NCBI GenBank assembly: GCA_030849465.1 | Contig: JARVLF010000022.1 | Span: forward strand, 551,907 to 615,906 | DNA from: Moesziomyces globuligerus | Lineage: Eukaryota; Basidiomycota; Ustilaginomycetes; Ustilaginales; Ustilaginaceae | DNA length: 64,000 nt | Direction of reading: 5' to 3' | Shown here: positions 31,776-42,686 of the stretch, in pieces | Numbering within the stretch: the first letter of the stretch is position 1 | How the letters are laid out: each line of letters begins with the position of its first letter | Made by a program: the position numbers and the translations under genes | The notes under the pieces: model-generated | Database searches by the model: none | Seen by the model: only the letters and a program-made list of their open reading frames with translations | What the model was told of the DNA's origin: nothing

Positions 31776-33554
31776 TTATAGACCAAGACCGCTGCCGAGA
31801 TTGCCCAGCAGACCGCCGCTGCTCGATGCTGCGGGGGTGCTCGAAGCTGCTGCTGCGGGTGCGGCTGGAGAGGACGGTGCGGCGGAAGGGTTGCTCGCTG
31901 GAGTCGAGGAAGCGGCCAGTGGGATCAACAAGATGGATGCGATGGCCGATGTTGCGCTGGATGCGGCGCCTGACGCGCCGCTCACTACGGCTGGCAAAGC
32001 TGAGCCCGAGCTTGCGGAGGAAATGGATGAAGTGGACACCGCCGAGGAGCTCGATGTGGATGCTTGCGGACAGCCGGCCTGACCCAGTAGCGGAAGGGGC
32101 AGATCGTTGAGCACGCAGACGAGATCCTTGAAGCCATTATCCACAAGCCCCAGGATGTTGCCCGAGCCCAAGTTCTGCAGACCGTCGCTGAGAAGCTTTC
32201 GCTCGCTGGGCGAGAGGACGCCGACGACACCCGATAGCGCGTTCAGCAGTCCACCCAGCGAGTCGAGGCTCGCAATGGGCACTCCAGCAAGCGTCAGCGT
32301 ATACGTAGCCGGAATGTTGAGATAGGTCAATGCACCTTGCAGCTCGTAGCCGTTGGATCCGCCGATCTTGATCAGCGCCTTGGTGATGTCCAGATCGAGA
32401 TTGCTGCCGACAATGTCGATCGAGTTGAGCAGGCCCATGGGAAGCAGGACGTTGGGAATATGCGCCGAGGCCCTGCCTGGATTCACCAACGTCGCTGCAG
32501 CGGCGGGCAGGATCAAGGTCGGGTCAAACGTGTGGTCCAGTGTAGCGTAGGTCTTGCCAGAGCCGGCCTTGGCGCCGTTGGCAGCAATCTGCTCGAGCGC
32601 AAGCTGGGTTGGCAGGCCGTTCTCCAGATCAATGTCGGCAATCACATAAGGCAGGCCGCCAGGACCGGCAAAGAGCTGGGTGACCTCGATGCTGATCTTG
32701 GCCAGCTGGATCAGCTGCAGAGCCAGTCCACGCAGATCGATTGCAAGCCTGAGCGTGTCAAGCGCCGGATTGAGTGCGGCGAATTCGGTGATGCCCGGTT
32801 GCTGACCAGGCGGGTTGTACGCCATCAGATTGGTCACGTACGGATCTTGCGTACCGGGGATGGGCTGGATGAGCTGGCGGACGAGCTTCACAGCCGTAGG
32901 ACTGCCAAGAGGCTGGTCGAGCCGAATATAAAAGGTGGCTTCCAGGTTGTTGTCGCCTGGCTTGAGGTCAAGGTCCTGGATAGTCGCACGGCCGACAGCG
33001 TTGCCATCGAGGAAGGCAGGAATGGACAGCTCCTTGATCTTGGCGGTGATGATCGAAGGGTTGTTGAGGACCACTTTGAGCTTTGCAATGCCGTGCTCTG
33101 GCGTACCGCCAATCACATCGACGTTGCCAACCACCTGCAGCCGCCCTCCGAAATTGTTCAGCAACGGCAAAGTTGTGGGGATGTCAAGATTGACAGAGTC
33201 GACCGTGATCTGGCCTACCGCGAGGTTGACTACAGCCGAGACGGCGCCAAGGACGCGCAGCTCGGTAGTCGGTTTGGACACGACACTGATCAAGAGGTCA
33301 TTGTACGCGCCCCGATCCACCGCAGTCAGAATAGTGTCCTTCAGGCTGAGCTGCAACGTTGCAGACTGATTGGCTCCCGAGATCGAGCCCGAGATTGGTA
33401 TGGAGTTAAGCTCCACGCTAGCGGCACGAACCGTCGAGCCAGCGTTGGCGACGTAAGCAGTGCCCGAGGCCGAGACGACCCCAACGTTGATGTTGTACGG
33501 AATGGAAACCACCGCTTCTGTTCGCTGCGACGATATGGGGATTTGAAAGCCCTC
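31776..33554 (-). pseudogene. 3' part of a large DUF3712-like gene split by a retroelement
   Basis: This is the C-terminal portion of a long beta-rich repetitive protein with segments such as PIPGTQDPYVTNL and a Ser/Ala/Pro-rich tail ending SGGLLGNLGSGLGL. The style (repeated strands, many Val/Asn/Pro) fits fungal DUF3712-containing membrane-associated proteins; identification is by general resemblance. The reading frame joins exactly to the piece ending at 51847 if the 18.3-kb insert and one copy of the CCCTC duplication are removed. It therefore lacks a promoter and its own start codon here and is very likely non-functional. Confidence 0.85.
33550..33554. repeat. Left target-site duplication (CCCTC) of retroelement A
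   Basis: CCCTC directly precedes the left TGTTAC LTR end, and the identical CCCTC directly follows the right LTR end at 51847-51851. A 5-bp duplication is typical of Ty3/gypsy integrase. It shows the entire 33555-51846 block entered or grew at one insertion site. Confidence 0.93.
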
Positions 33555-34496
33555 TGTTACAGGCGTGGATCAGACCCTGATCGACGCGGGCACGTGTGGA
33601 GGGCGCAGGCGAAAAACCTGGCGCCTGGGCTGCGAGCGCGCCAAGTCGCGGTCCGGCGAGTGGAGGCCACTCGACGAATTTTGCCGGCAATTCGTCGAGT
33701 GAGGCCCACTCGACGAACGGCCTGCGGCAACCCCGGAAAACCACGAGCAGGTCATACGACGGTCAGACCTAACTCGGAGACGAAGGGGAGGAGGGGAGGA
33801 GTGCTTGTTGCCCCAGGGGCAGCAAGCATAACGTGCAAAGGGGGAGGTATGCACAGGAGGAGGCCCGAGCTCGGGGAGGTGGGCGAAACCTCACTGCATC
33901 AATGAGATGCTGGCTGGGGCCGTTCGAGACGGCGCCTTGCCACACGCTGGCCCTCCTGGTGAGGGCCAGTACTTAAGAGCTTCTGCTCACCGAGTGTGAT
34001 GGGGCTGGCCCCCATCCACTCTACTTTACTTTACAGCACTCAGTCGTTATCATTCGTCAGTATCACTGTCTTTCAGTCCATTCGTCTCACAGTAGCAATC
34101 GCAGGGCGTTGCTACTACTTGCGTGTGTGTTGTACCACCGCTTCAGACGTCGTCGACACCTTCATCGACGCTACGGCACCTACACCGTAGGCAGTACCTC
34201 CACTGCGGCCCTGGAACCTCAACCAGTGCCTCGACAACCGTCAGAGCATTACGAGCACTCGTGCAAAGACGGAAGTCCTTCCCACGACGCCCCAAGGCGT
34301 CTGCAACATTCGAGTCGTGCCGCGCTACCTCTGAACGGGGTGCTCACAGTGGTCAGCCGCTATCCGTTGAGTCGCGTTGACTCGCCGAATAACCCAGGCA
34401 ATCCGTCGAGTCCACGCCACTCGCCGAACAAGTCAAATAATTTGCCGAGTCCACGTCACTCGCCGAATAAGGATTTCGGGCACGCGACCCCTGACA
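33555..34496 (+). repeat. 5' LTR of element A (942 bp)
   Basis: It begins TGTTACAGGC and ends CCCCTGACA. It is collinear with 50905-51846 without gaps and differs at 11 positions. It contains an 11-bp-arm hairpin at 33691-33717 and, at 34014-34023, ATCCACTCTA, which is complementary to the sequence just downstream of the LTR. Confidence 0.95.
34014..34023 (+). promoter_or_regulatory. Predicted RNA 5' end, self-priming segment in LTR
   Basis: ATCCACTCTA is perfectly complementary to TAGAGTGGAT at 34498-34507, one base inside the LTR edge. In Tf1/sushi-type elements the transcript's first bases fold back on such a site to prime reverse transcription. In the element B LTR the same sequence (43144-43153) lies about 40 bp downstream of a TTATAG box, a sensible transcription start. 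Inference from complementarity and spacing. Confidence 0.6.
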
Positions 34497-34497
34497 T

Positions 34498-34507
34498 TAG
34501 AGTGGAT
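34498..34507 (+). other. Predicted primer binding site (self-priming)
   Basis: TAGAGTGGAT lies 1 bp after the LTR and pairs with the predicted RNA 5' end. The adjacent bases do not start with the TGG expected for a site pairing with a tRNA CCA end. The equivalent site in the other copy is 43627-43636. Confidence 0.6.
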
Positions 34508-34534
34508 CGTTCAAGCAGCTCCCCACGACTCACC

Positions 34535-35612
34535 ATGGCGGACGAGACCCTCGTCAAGAAGCTGGATGAGCTCATCAGCCTGGTCAAAGCCCAGCTCGAG
34601 CTCACCAACCGGGCCAATCAAGAGGCCATGACGGCCCGAGCCCGCCAGCACCTTGCCGAGCGCCTCTCGCAGGTTCCCGAGGAGCAGGCCGACGAATCCT
34701 CGTTCGCCGACCCGCCCACCCCTACGCCTGCGGCTCGTCCTCGCCGATCGGTGTCCTTCGCTGACGATGGCGAACGCACCTACACCGACCGCGAGACGTA
34801 CTCGACTCCGACTGGCAGTCGCTACACGAAGCCAAGGACGGAGGCCGCCTCAGGCGAGGAGGGGTACGATACCATCTTGCTCGAGGATCTTCCGCATAGC
34901 CAGCAGAAGTCCCTCTCGACGCCCTTCCCCAAGTTCAACCCCCGTGACGTCGAACTCTTCGTGATCGAGGCCGAGGCCTGGTTCAAATTCAACCGAGTCT
35001 ACGACCACGAGACGATGATCAACTACACGGGCACCCAGCTTGACGGCAGTGCTCGCGAGTGGTGGACCTCCAAGCTCCGAGTCGACCGGCCACGCCAGGG
35101 CAAGTTGTTCCACGACTGGCACTTCTTCACGAAGCGCCTCTCAGAGCAGTACAACCCGCGCAACGTCAGGATGGAGGCCTACAACAAGCTGTTGGCCCTC
35201 CGCCTCACTAGCGACACCCCGGGCGCGGCCACTCGCCACGTTGAGCGGTTCCGCGATCTCGAGAGCCAGGTCAACCTTGAGGACACCGAGTTGCTCATCG
35301 ACTTGTTCCGAGGCAGTCTGACTCGCAGTCTCTGCAGCAGGCGTCCGCCAGGCACCCAAGCCTACCGGCCCCGCGCAGCGGCATGGCAGCAAGTCAGCGC
35401 CCCGCAGGGCCCGCTACGGTTAGTCCACCCCGCCAGCCTGCCCCTCCGGCGCCTGGCACGCCGTACCGGCCCGGCAACAGGCCGCTGCCGCCGCACTTGG
35501 CGCAGAACCTTAGGCCACGCGCCCCGGCCGGTAGCGCAGGACCCACAACGTTTGGCAGCACGGTTTGCCACCTGTGCCAAGGCACAGGCCACTGGGCACG
35601 AGACTGCCCAAG
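34535..35612 (+). pseudogene. gag: gag of element A, frameshifted and cut by element B
   Basis: It starts at the ATG at 34535 (MADETLVKKLDELISL) and follows the intact copy at 43664. After the residues SLTRSL an 85-bp segment present in the intact copy (44458-44542) is missing, which shifts the frame. Sequence similarity continues to 35612, where it breaks inside the codons following the CCHC knuckle, at the CCAAG insertion point of element B. The rest of this gag is found inverted at 42417-42686. Confidence 0.85.
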
Positions 35613-36551
35613 TGTCAGGGGTCGCGTGCCCGAAATCCTTATTCGGCGAGTGACGTGGACTCGGCGAATTATTTGACTCGTTCGGCGAGTGGCGTGGACT
35701 CGACGAATCGCCTGAGTTATTCGGCGAGTCGACGCGACTCAACGGATATCGGCTGACCACTGTGAGCACCCCGTTCAGAGGTAGCGCGGCACGACTCGAT
35801 TGCTGCAGACGCCTTTGGGCGTCGTGGGAAGGACTTCCGTCTTTGCACGAGTGCTCGTAATGCTCAGACAGTTGTCGAGGCACTGGTTGAGGTTCCAGGG
35901 CCGCAGTGGAGGTACTGCCTACGGTGTAGGTGCCGTAGCGTCGATGAAGGTGTCGACGACGTCTGAGCGGTGATACAACACACACGCAAGTAGTAGCAAC
36001 GCCCTGCGATTGCTACTGTGAGACGAATGGACTGAAAGACAGTGATACTGACGAATGATAACGACTGAGTGATGTAAAGTAAAGTAGAGTGGATGGGGCG
36101 CAGCCCCATCGCACTCGATGAGTCGAAGCTATAAGTACTTGCCCTCACCAGGAGGGCCAGCGTGTGGCAGGGTGCCGTCTCGAACGGCCCCTGCTAGCAT
36201 CTCATTGATGCCGGGAGGTTTCGCCCACCCCCTCGGGCTCAGGCCTCCTCTCGTGCATGACTCCCCTTTGCACGTTACGCTCGTTGCCCCCTGGGCCAAC
36301 GAGCACCCCTCTCCTCCTCCCCTTCGTCTCCGAGCCGGGTACGTCCATTGTATGACCTGCTCGTGGTTTTCCGGGGTCGCCGCAGGCCGTCCGTCGAGTG
36401 GGCCTCACTCGGCGAATTATTGACGGCATTCGTCGAGTGGCCTCCACTCGCCGGACCGCGACTTGGCGCGCTCGTAGCCCGTGCTACGGATTTTCGCCTG
36501 CGCCCTCCACACGTGCCTGCGTCGATCAGGGTCTGATCCAGGCCTGTAACA
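35613..36551 (-). repeat. 3' LTR of element B in reverse orientation (939 bp)
   Basis: It reads TGTCAGGGG at its left edge and GTAACA at its right edge, so it is reversed. It pairs with the 939-bp LTR at 42687-43625, with which I see only three differences, all C/T or G/A at CpG. It is followed by CTACCCCCCTCGTAAGAG, the reverse of the polypurine tract next to the outer 3' LTR. Confidence 0.93.
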
Positions 36552-36624
36552 CTACCCCCCTCGTAAGAGCCGAGCTCCGTCGAGGCCGTGCCCCTTCCGT
36601 CTCTCCATCATCTCCTTCCCAACC

Positions 36625-38199
36625 ATGGCGCCTCCCACCCTGCGCTCCTCCCCGCGCGTGACCCGCGCTCGTGCCGCTGCCGCTCGCGCGGCACTTCTTC
36701 CCCCCCCCTCTCGCCCTGCCGATTCCACGGCTGGGCCCTCCGACCCTTTGGCCCCCGCCGGGCCGGCATCTCCTCGTCGCTTGGCCTCGCCCGAGGCAGA
36801 GTCGGCGTTGTCGAAGCGGCGCAGGGTCACCTCGCGTTCGCGTACGCGCGGCGTGTCTGCATCGGCAGCCGAGCCGACCCCCGCGCCGGCCATCACTCCA
36901 CCACCGCCTCGAGCTGCGTCCGCCGCGGCCCTCGACTCCAGTGGCCATGCGCCGCTGGAGGCTCTATTCCTGGGCTCCGCGCCATCAAGCGGTCCGGCGT
37001 CGGGCAGCCCCGTACCGCTGTCGTCCCCCCGGAGCCCGGTGTACGCCCCGTGGTCGCCGCCCCCCGTGCCCGCCAGTCCGGCGCGGGCCTCCGAGCCGCG
37101 GTCGCCGTCGTACTCCCCGCCGTCTCCGACTGCGGAGGGCATGGCTGCGGCGGCTGAGGAGGCGCGTCTCAACCGCGAGCGTCGAGCTGCTGCGGTTGGC
37201 TTGTCGCTGGGGGAGCAGCTGGATCGCTGGGGGGCCGTCTACGTGGTCCCCTCGTCCCCGGTGGCTGCTTTCGACGACGTCGAGGCCGCCGTCCCCACGT
37301 CTCCCGGCCGCGCTGAGCCTTCCCAGCCCTTCGGCCGGTCTGCCACACCCGTCTTCGAGCGGGATGTGCAGCGCCTGACGCCTCCCCCTCGGTGGGAGGT
37401 TCCTCGCACCCCGTCGCCGCTGCCCCCCGACCAACGCGAGCCGTCGCATGCCGAGATCATCGGCTGGTCGGGGCAGTACGAGGTTGCCGACTTGTTGGTG
37501 CGCGTGGCCGAGGGTCGATACCCTCGGAACTGGCTCGTCGCGGCGGGCTCTAACGCCGAGCAGCGGCTACAGCGCATCGTCATGATGCGTTTGACCGAGG
37601 GCTGCATGCCTTGGCCGAGCTGGCAGTGTCGCCGGTGCGCTGACCTGGGCGTTCCGTAAGTACCGTGTCCTGCTCCTTGTTCCTGCTTCGGCCATTGCTG
37701 ACCTCCTCCTCTTCCTCGCAGCTGTTTCCCCTCAGCGTTCCCCAACCCGTATGGGGAGCGCAGTCGTTTGCCGCGGGTGTGCACGCACTGCCACCTTGCT
37801 GACGTCGGCAACTGCGATCGCAGCGTCCGCGCCTTCCCCGGTATGGAGTACCCGGGCGACGGCACTCCCACGGGCCGCTCGCGCCGACGTGCCGAACGTG
37901 CCAACCTGTCGGTGGCAGGTGCTCCGGGGCCAGGCGCCATCCGGTTGTACGACCGGATGACGATCCCGACCGAGACCTTCGGCTGGACTGTCGCGACCCG
38001 CCGCGTCTTCCGGATCCGGACGGCCCGGCTGCGACTACCCCTCTTGCGGGTGATGCTGCGTTTCTCGGACTGCTGGCATTCGCTCTACTCCGAGCGTCAG
38101 CCGCACGAGTCTGTGGCCGTGTCTGGTGGAGCCCCCGACCCCATCGACGAGTATGTCTTTCCCCCGGGCCCGAACGATGGCTCCTACATCGACATGTAG
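36625..38199 (+). CDS. Spliced antisense accessory protein of element B (Pro/Ser-rich, Cys-motif)
   Basis: This gene is antisense to gag-pol and lies between pol and the 3' LTR. Exon 1 is 36625-37655, the intron 37656-37721 (66 bp; GTAAGT...CGCAG), exon 2 37722-38199; the product is 502 residues. The first 190 residues are Pro/Ser/Ala-rich, then a helical stretch (AAEEARLNRERRAAAVGLSL). A conserved core follows with EIIGWSGQYEVADLLVRVAEG, RIVMMRLTEGCMPWPSWQ, then CRRC ... CTHCH, a possible zinc site completed only after splicing. The C-terminus ends DEYVFPPGPNDGSYIDM. It is not Env-like: no transmembrane or signal segment. I recognise no family. Two other copies in the window preserve it. Confidence 0.8.
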
Positions 38200-38366
38200 C
38201 AATGTGCGGTAATCCCAGTGTCTTGGCTCTTCTTGCTTGTGTGGGACTGTGACCTGTCCCTATTGAGCTTGCCTGCGACCAGCCTGAACGAGCTTCTGGT
38301 CGTTGAGTCCCCTGGCTGTGTGCTTGTTGTTGCCCTCCTGGTCTTCGCGTCGGGCTGTTTCCCTAT

Positions 38367-38471
38367 CCGTCGAGTGACGCGCACTCGGCGGATCGAGTTT
38401 GCAATTCGTCGAGTCGCCTCGACTCGCCGAATCATCCTGCAAATTCGTCGAGTCCGCTATACTCGCCGAAT
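38367..38471. repeat. Three consecutive hairpin units with ACTCG/CGAGT arms
   Basis: Units at 38367-38391, 38404-38432 and 38443-38471 each have the form ATTCGTCGAGT, 3-7 bp loop, ACTCGCCGAAT or close variants, so each can fold into an 11-bp hairpin. The same unit recurs in the LTRs and inside pol. Confidence 0.85.
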
Positions 38472-38473
38472 CC

Positions 38474-38553
38474 TCTCTGAGCGCCCCCTCCGCCGCGCTC
38501 CTTCCCCGCCGCCTCTCTGAGCGCCCCCTCCGCCGCGCTCCTTCCCCGCCGCC
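38474..38553. repeat. 40-bp tandem duplication next to the pol stop codon
   Basis: A C-rich 40-bp block starting TCTCTGAGCGCCCCC occurs twice head to tail. The opposite element copy (48890-48940, reversed) has it only once, so this is a recent duplication. Confidence 0.85.
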
Positions 38554-38556
38554 TGT

Positions 38557-41500
38557 CTAGGCCCGTCCCCCCGCCAATTCCTCATACTCCCGGATGAGGT
38601 CTGGACAGCTGAGGAGGTCGGTGGGCTCCCAGGACGCTGCTTCCTCTGAGTAGCCGCGCCATAGGACCTTGTATTCGACCTGGCGGTTTCGGATGCGCTT
38701 GCCGATGATGGCCTCCACCTCGTATTCGAGCTCTTCGTCCGGCAGAGGCGGTTCCACCGGTAGCAATGCGCGTTGAGGCAGTGCGCTGTTTTTGGCGGGC
38801 TCCAGCATCGAGACGTGGAAGACGTCGTGCACGCGGAGGCTTGCGGGCAAGGTGAGGCGATACGCCCGTCTGCCGATGCGCTCCTTCACCGGGAATGGGC
38901 CGGCGAACCTCGTATCGAGCTTGGGCGACGGCCTTTTGGTCATCCAGTTCTTTCGGTTGACGTAGACCAGGTTGCCGACCTTGAACTCGATGTCCTTGTG
39001 CTTGCGGTTGTATTGCTCGACCGCTCGGCGTTGTGCTTGCCGGATCTGGTCTTGCAGGTAGTGGAACCGCTCGCTGCCCTGCGCCAAGAACTCGGCTCGA
39101 CTGGTGTCGTTTACGCCGAGCTTGGCCGGGATCTCCGGGTGAGACTTTGGGTTCCAGCCGTAGCACGCGAAGAAGGGCGAGACGCCGATGCTCGTGTGCA
39201 CCGTGTTGTTGTAGACGAAGGCGGCTCCGCTGAGCAGGCTAGCCCAGTCGTTCTGCTGGTAGTTGCAGTACATGCGAAGGTACTGTTCCAGGACTTGGTT
39301 GACACGCTCCGTCTGGCCATCTGTCTGTGGGTGGTAGGCCGTGCTGAGCGAGTGCCTTGCCCCCAAGCTGCTGACAAACTCGCTCCAGGTCCTTGAGATG
39401 AATTGGCGTCCCCTGTCCGACACAATGTGGTCCGGGACGCCAAAGTGCGCGAACAAGTGAAGCTTGAGGAGCTCGGCGGTCTGCTTGGCTGTCGCTGTCT
39501 TGTGCGTCGGGGCGACGACTGCATACTTGGTCAAGCGATCGACGATTACCAAGATGGAGTCGTACCCGCTCGACAGCGGCAGGCCTTCGATGAAGTCCAT
39601 AGATATGGAACCCCATGGCCGTTGCGGCGTTGCGAGTGGCTGCAGCAAGCCGTATGGCTTGTGTCTGGGCGCTTTGTATCTGGCGCAGACAGGGCAGCTC
39701 GCGACGTAGTCCGCTATCCAGGTTGTCATGCCTGGCCACCAGTAGTGTCGACGTGCCAGGTGCAGCGTGGCGTCGCGGCCAACGTGGCCGGCCGCCACTC
39801 CGTCATGGCACTGCGACATTACCATGAAGCGAAGGTGCTCCACCGACAGCGACTGCTCGTCCACCTCGCGGGCGTGGCGAGTCTTGCGGTCGGTGGTGCT
39901 ACCTGGCATGGTTACCTTCGGCACCACCAACCGGCCTTCCTTGTACCACACTCCGTTCTTCTCCTCGAACGGTGTTTTGGCGTGCAGCTCGGCCAACTCT
40001 TTATCGAGCGGTTGGAAGGTCTTGGCGAGGCCTAGCAGTCCTTCCGAGGCAATATTGGCCATGGTCGGCGCGCGTCCGTCGAGTTCCGGTGACTCGGCGG
40101 ACGTTCGCCGAGTTGCAAGGACTCGCCGAATTGGCTCGTTCTCCACCGCAAATGCGCGGGAGGGCAATAGTTGCCGCACGTTATGCTCGCGCTCCTCGCC
40201 TGCCGGCTCCATGTCGCGACGCCGGGTCAGGGCGTCAGGCTCGCCGGCCTTATCCCCTGGCCGGTATTGCAACACGAAGTCGAAATCTGCTAGCAACACC
40301 GCCCAGCGCGCCTGCCTGCCCGTGATGCGGCGTTGCGACTTGAAGTACTTGAGCGCCTCGTGGTCCGTGAGAATGACGAGTTGGCTAGGTAGCCCTGCAA
40401 GCATATGGCGCCACTGGGTGAGGCATGCCACAACTGCGAGAAGCTCCTTGTCATGGATCTCGTAGTTCTTCTCGGCGGGCGCCATCTTCCGCGAGTAGTA
40501 TGCGACCGGGTGCCACCGGCCCTCGTGTTCCTGCTTCAGGACCCCGGCAATGGCAAAGTCGCTGGCGTCCGTCTCGAGCCGCGTTGGCAGGTGGTAATCG
40601 AAGTGTCTTAGCACTCCTGCCGTCGTGAACGCTTGTATGAGCTTGTGGAAGGCCTGCCTGGCATCTTCCGGCAGCTCGAGCTTCTTGAAGCGTTCCGTCG
40701 GCTTCACCAGGGACGTGAGGGGCTTGGCGATCCGGGCAAAGTGGGAGATGAACCGCCGGTAGAAGTTCGCAAACCCAAGGAAGCGCTGGATGTCGTGGAT
40801 CGACTCCGGCATAGGCCATTCCTTGACCGTGCGGACCTTCTCTGGGTCCATCTCGATCCCTGAGGGCTTGATGATGTACCCCAGGAATTCGACCGTGTTG
40901 GTGTGAAAAGCACACTTGGACAGCTTGGCGAAGAGTCTGTGCTGCTTGAGCCTTGTGAGCACCTCTGTGACGTGTTTGATGTGCTCGTCGAGTGTGTCGC
41001 TGAAGATGAGGAAGTCGTCCAAGTACACCACCACATACACACCAATGATGTCGCGGTAGATGTGGTTGATGAACGACTGGAAGTGTGCTGGAGCATTTGC
41101 CAGGCCGAACGGCATCACCAAGTACTCGTACAGCCCAAGCTGGGTCCCGAATGCCGTCTTCCATTCATCGCCCCTTGAAATGCGAATCAGGTTGTAGGCT
41201 GCTTTGAGGTCCAGCTTCGAGTAGATCTTGGCCCTGCGGAGGAGGAATAGCTGCTCCTCAATGAGCGGCAGTGGCGCGCGGTTCTTGATCGTAATCTCGT
41301 TGAGCCCTCTGTAGTCGACGCAGAGGCGAAGGCCACCGTCCTTCTTGGGCACGAAGAGCACCGGTGACCGCGCCGGGCTCTTTGATGGCCGAATGAAGCC
41401 CTTGGCGAGATTCTCGTCCAAGTACTTGCGAAGTTCTGCCATCTCCTTGGGCCCCTTGAGGTACAGCGGCCCTTGAGGGGGCTTGCTGCCCTCAACCAAG

Positions 41501-42417
41501 TCGATGCGGAGGTCATGATCCGTGTGAGGCGGTAGCCGGTCTGCCTCCACCTCGTCGAAGACGCCTCGCAGGTGCCTGTAAGGCTCTGGGATCTCTTCGA
41601 CCGACACCGGCTTGTCGGGCTCCACCTCCATTTCCACCCCCTTGTCGGCTCCGGTAGGCACGAAACCGAATGCCGGGAGGGAATCCCATGGTTCCTCCAG
41701 GAGCATGAACCCAATTGGGCCGTCTTCGACGGCTGCTTGCAGCAGGCGTTCGGCGGATACAAACTCGTGGCCGTGGAGCCTCGCCGGAATTTGGCGTTCG
41801 GCAAATGGGGTGGGCTCGGCGGACCGGAGCGGCAATTCGCCGAGTGAGCGCGACTTGGCGAACGAATGTGGAGGTTCGTCGAGTGGCCGCGACTCGGCGG
41901 ATGTCACCGAAATTCGCCGTGTGCCTTCTTCGACGGCTTTTGGTAGGAGCGACCCGTCATCTTGGGAGGCATGGTAGGCCTGCATCGGCCCTAGTAGCTC
42001 GAACTCGAGCTGCCCGGTCTCCCAATGGATAGTTGGTTTGAGCCGGCGTAGGGCCCGATACCCCAGGATGAAGTCGTAGTCGGCCACGTCCACTACCCAC
42101 GCGGGCACCGGGCCGAGGTCGTGGCCCCCAATCGCTACACGGGTCATCGCCATGGACCGCGTGGTCATCTGGTGCCCGGTGACACCATGTATTGTTGTTG
42201 TTTTTGCTGTTTTTGATGGTATTTTGTGTTTGCGGGCGAACGAACCTGAGACTATGGACAGGCCAGCGCCAGTGTCGGCGAGGATGCGAGCCGGGTGGCC
42301 TTGGACCGTTCCGGTCAACTCGAGCACCGCCTTGCCGTCGCTGGTTGAGAAACAAAGAGCGCAATCTTGATATTTACAGATGGATGGCGTCCAGGGATGT
42401 AGGGCCATGCATGCCAT
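38557..42417 (-). CDS. pol: Intact chromovirus Pol polyprotein (PR-RT-RNaseH-IN-chromodomain)
   Basis: The polyprotein has 1286 residues without a stop. Protease: ILADTGAGLSIV. Reverse transcriptase: KLDLKAAYNLIRI, VMPFGLANAP, YLDDFLIF. RNase H: LETDASDFAIAGVL. Integrase: HHCC finger with SCPVCARYK, then MDFIEGLP and DRLTKYA, SDRGRQFIS, YHPQTDGQTERVNQ (DDE). Chromodomain at the C-terminus: YEVEAIIGKRIRN and YKVLWRGYSEEAASWEP, which would guide integration to modified histones. The ATG overlaps the gag stop as TAATG. The hairpin-like ACTCG repeats are read in frame in the protease-RT and RNaseH-IN linkers. This copy is probably a mosaic of A and B because the inversion point lies in or near pol. 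Confidence 0.93.
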   Translation of the reverse strand: MACMALHPWTPSICKYQDCALCFSTSDGKAVLELTGTVQGHPARILADTGAGLSIVSGSFARKHKIPSKTAKTTTIHGVTGHQMTTRSMAMTRVAIGGHDLGPVPAWVVDVADYDFILGYRALRRLKPTIHWETGQLEFELLGPMQAYHASQDDGSLLPKAVEEGTRRISVTSAESRPLDEPPHSFAKSRSLGELPLRSAEPTPFAERQIPARLHGHEFVSAERLLQAAVEDGPIGFMLLEEPWDSLPAFGFVPTGADKGVEMEVEPDKPVSVEEIPEPYRHLRGVFDEVEADRLPPHTDHDLRIDLVEGSKPPQGPLYLKGPKEMAELRKYLDENLAKGFIRPSKSPARSPVLFVPKKDGGLRLCVDYRGLNEITIKNRAPLPLIEEQLFLLRRAKIYSKLDLKAAYNLIRISRGDEWKTAFGTQLGLYEYLVMPFGLANAPAHFQSFINHIYRDIIGVYVVVYLDDFLIFSDTLDEHIKHVTEVLTRLKQHRLFAKLSKCAFHTNTVEFLGYIIKPSGIEMDPEKVRTVKEWPMPESIHDIQRFLGFANFYRRFISHFARIAKPLTSLVKPTERFKKLELPEDARQAFHKLIQAFTTAGVLRHFDYHLPTRLETDASDFAIAGVLKQEHEGRWHPVAYYSRKMAPAEKNYEIHDKELLAVVACLTQWRHMLAGLPSQLVILTDHEALKYFKSQRRITGRQARWAVLLADFDFVLQYRPGDKAGEPDALTRRRDMEPAGEEREHNVRQLLPSRAFAVENEPIRRVLATRRTSAESPELDGRAPTMANIASEGLLGLAKTFQPLDKELAELHAKTPFEEKNGVWYKEGRLVVPKVTMPGSTTDRKTRHAREVDEQSLSVEHLRFMVMSQCHDGVAAGHVGRDATLHLARRHYWWPGMTTWIADYVASCPVCARYKAPRHKPYGLLQPLATPQRPWGSISMDFIEGLPLSSGYDSILVIVDRLTKYAVVAPTHKTATAKQTAELLKLHLFAHFGVPDHIVSDRGRQFISRTWSEFVSSLGARHSLSTAYHPQTDGQTERVNQVLEQYLRMYCNYQQNDWASLLSGAAFVYNNTVHTSIGVSPFFACYGWNPKSHPEIPAKLGVNDTSRAEFLAQGSERFHYLQDQIRQAQRRAVEQYNRKHKDIEFKVGNLVYVNRKNWMTKRPSPKLDTRFAGPFPVKERIGRRAYRLTLPASLRVHDVFHVSMLEPAKNSALPQRALLPVEPPLPDEELEYEVEAIIGKRIRNRQVEYKVLWRGYSEEAASWEPTDLLSCPDLIREYEELAGGRA

Positions 42418-42686
42418 TAGTGCATCGCCCCATAGCAGTTTTCCTGGGCGTCATCGTTGTCGTCTCGAGGAGCTGCGTGGTTGGCGGCCGCAGCAGGGCT
42501 TTCGAACTGGGTGAGGTCCAGGGGCTCTTGATCGACCGAGTCGTACCCGTAGTCCTCGCCATCGTCAGCCTGCTCCGCCTCCACGGCTTCCTCTGGAGGC
42601 TGGTCGCCTTGTTGCGGGTCCTCGAGTGCCACTGCGACCCTTGGGCCAGCCGGCCTCGGGGTTGCCGGCGGTGCCTTCCTGCTTGG
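42417..42686 (-). pseudogene. gag: Inverted 3' end of gag
   Basis: The piece encodes the last residues of Gag after the CCHC knuckle (from SRKAPPAT to ENCYGAMH). It starts exactly at the CCAAG target of element B, so it is the missing 3' part of the gag that begins at 34535, now in opposite orientation. Its stop TAA overlaps the pol ATG (TAATG, 42419-42415). Confidence 0.85.

Noticed and set aside
32337..33905. 522-codon plus-strand open frame
   Set aside because: It crosses from the host gene into the retroelement LTR and is antisense to the real frame; a shadow.
34109..34534. Upstream extension of gag into the LTR
   Set aside because: It begins at TTG inside the LTR; the ATG at 34535 (and 43664) after the LTR starts the conserved Gag sequence.
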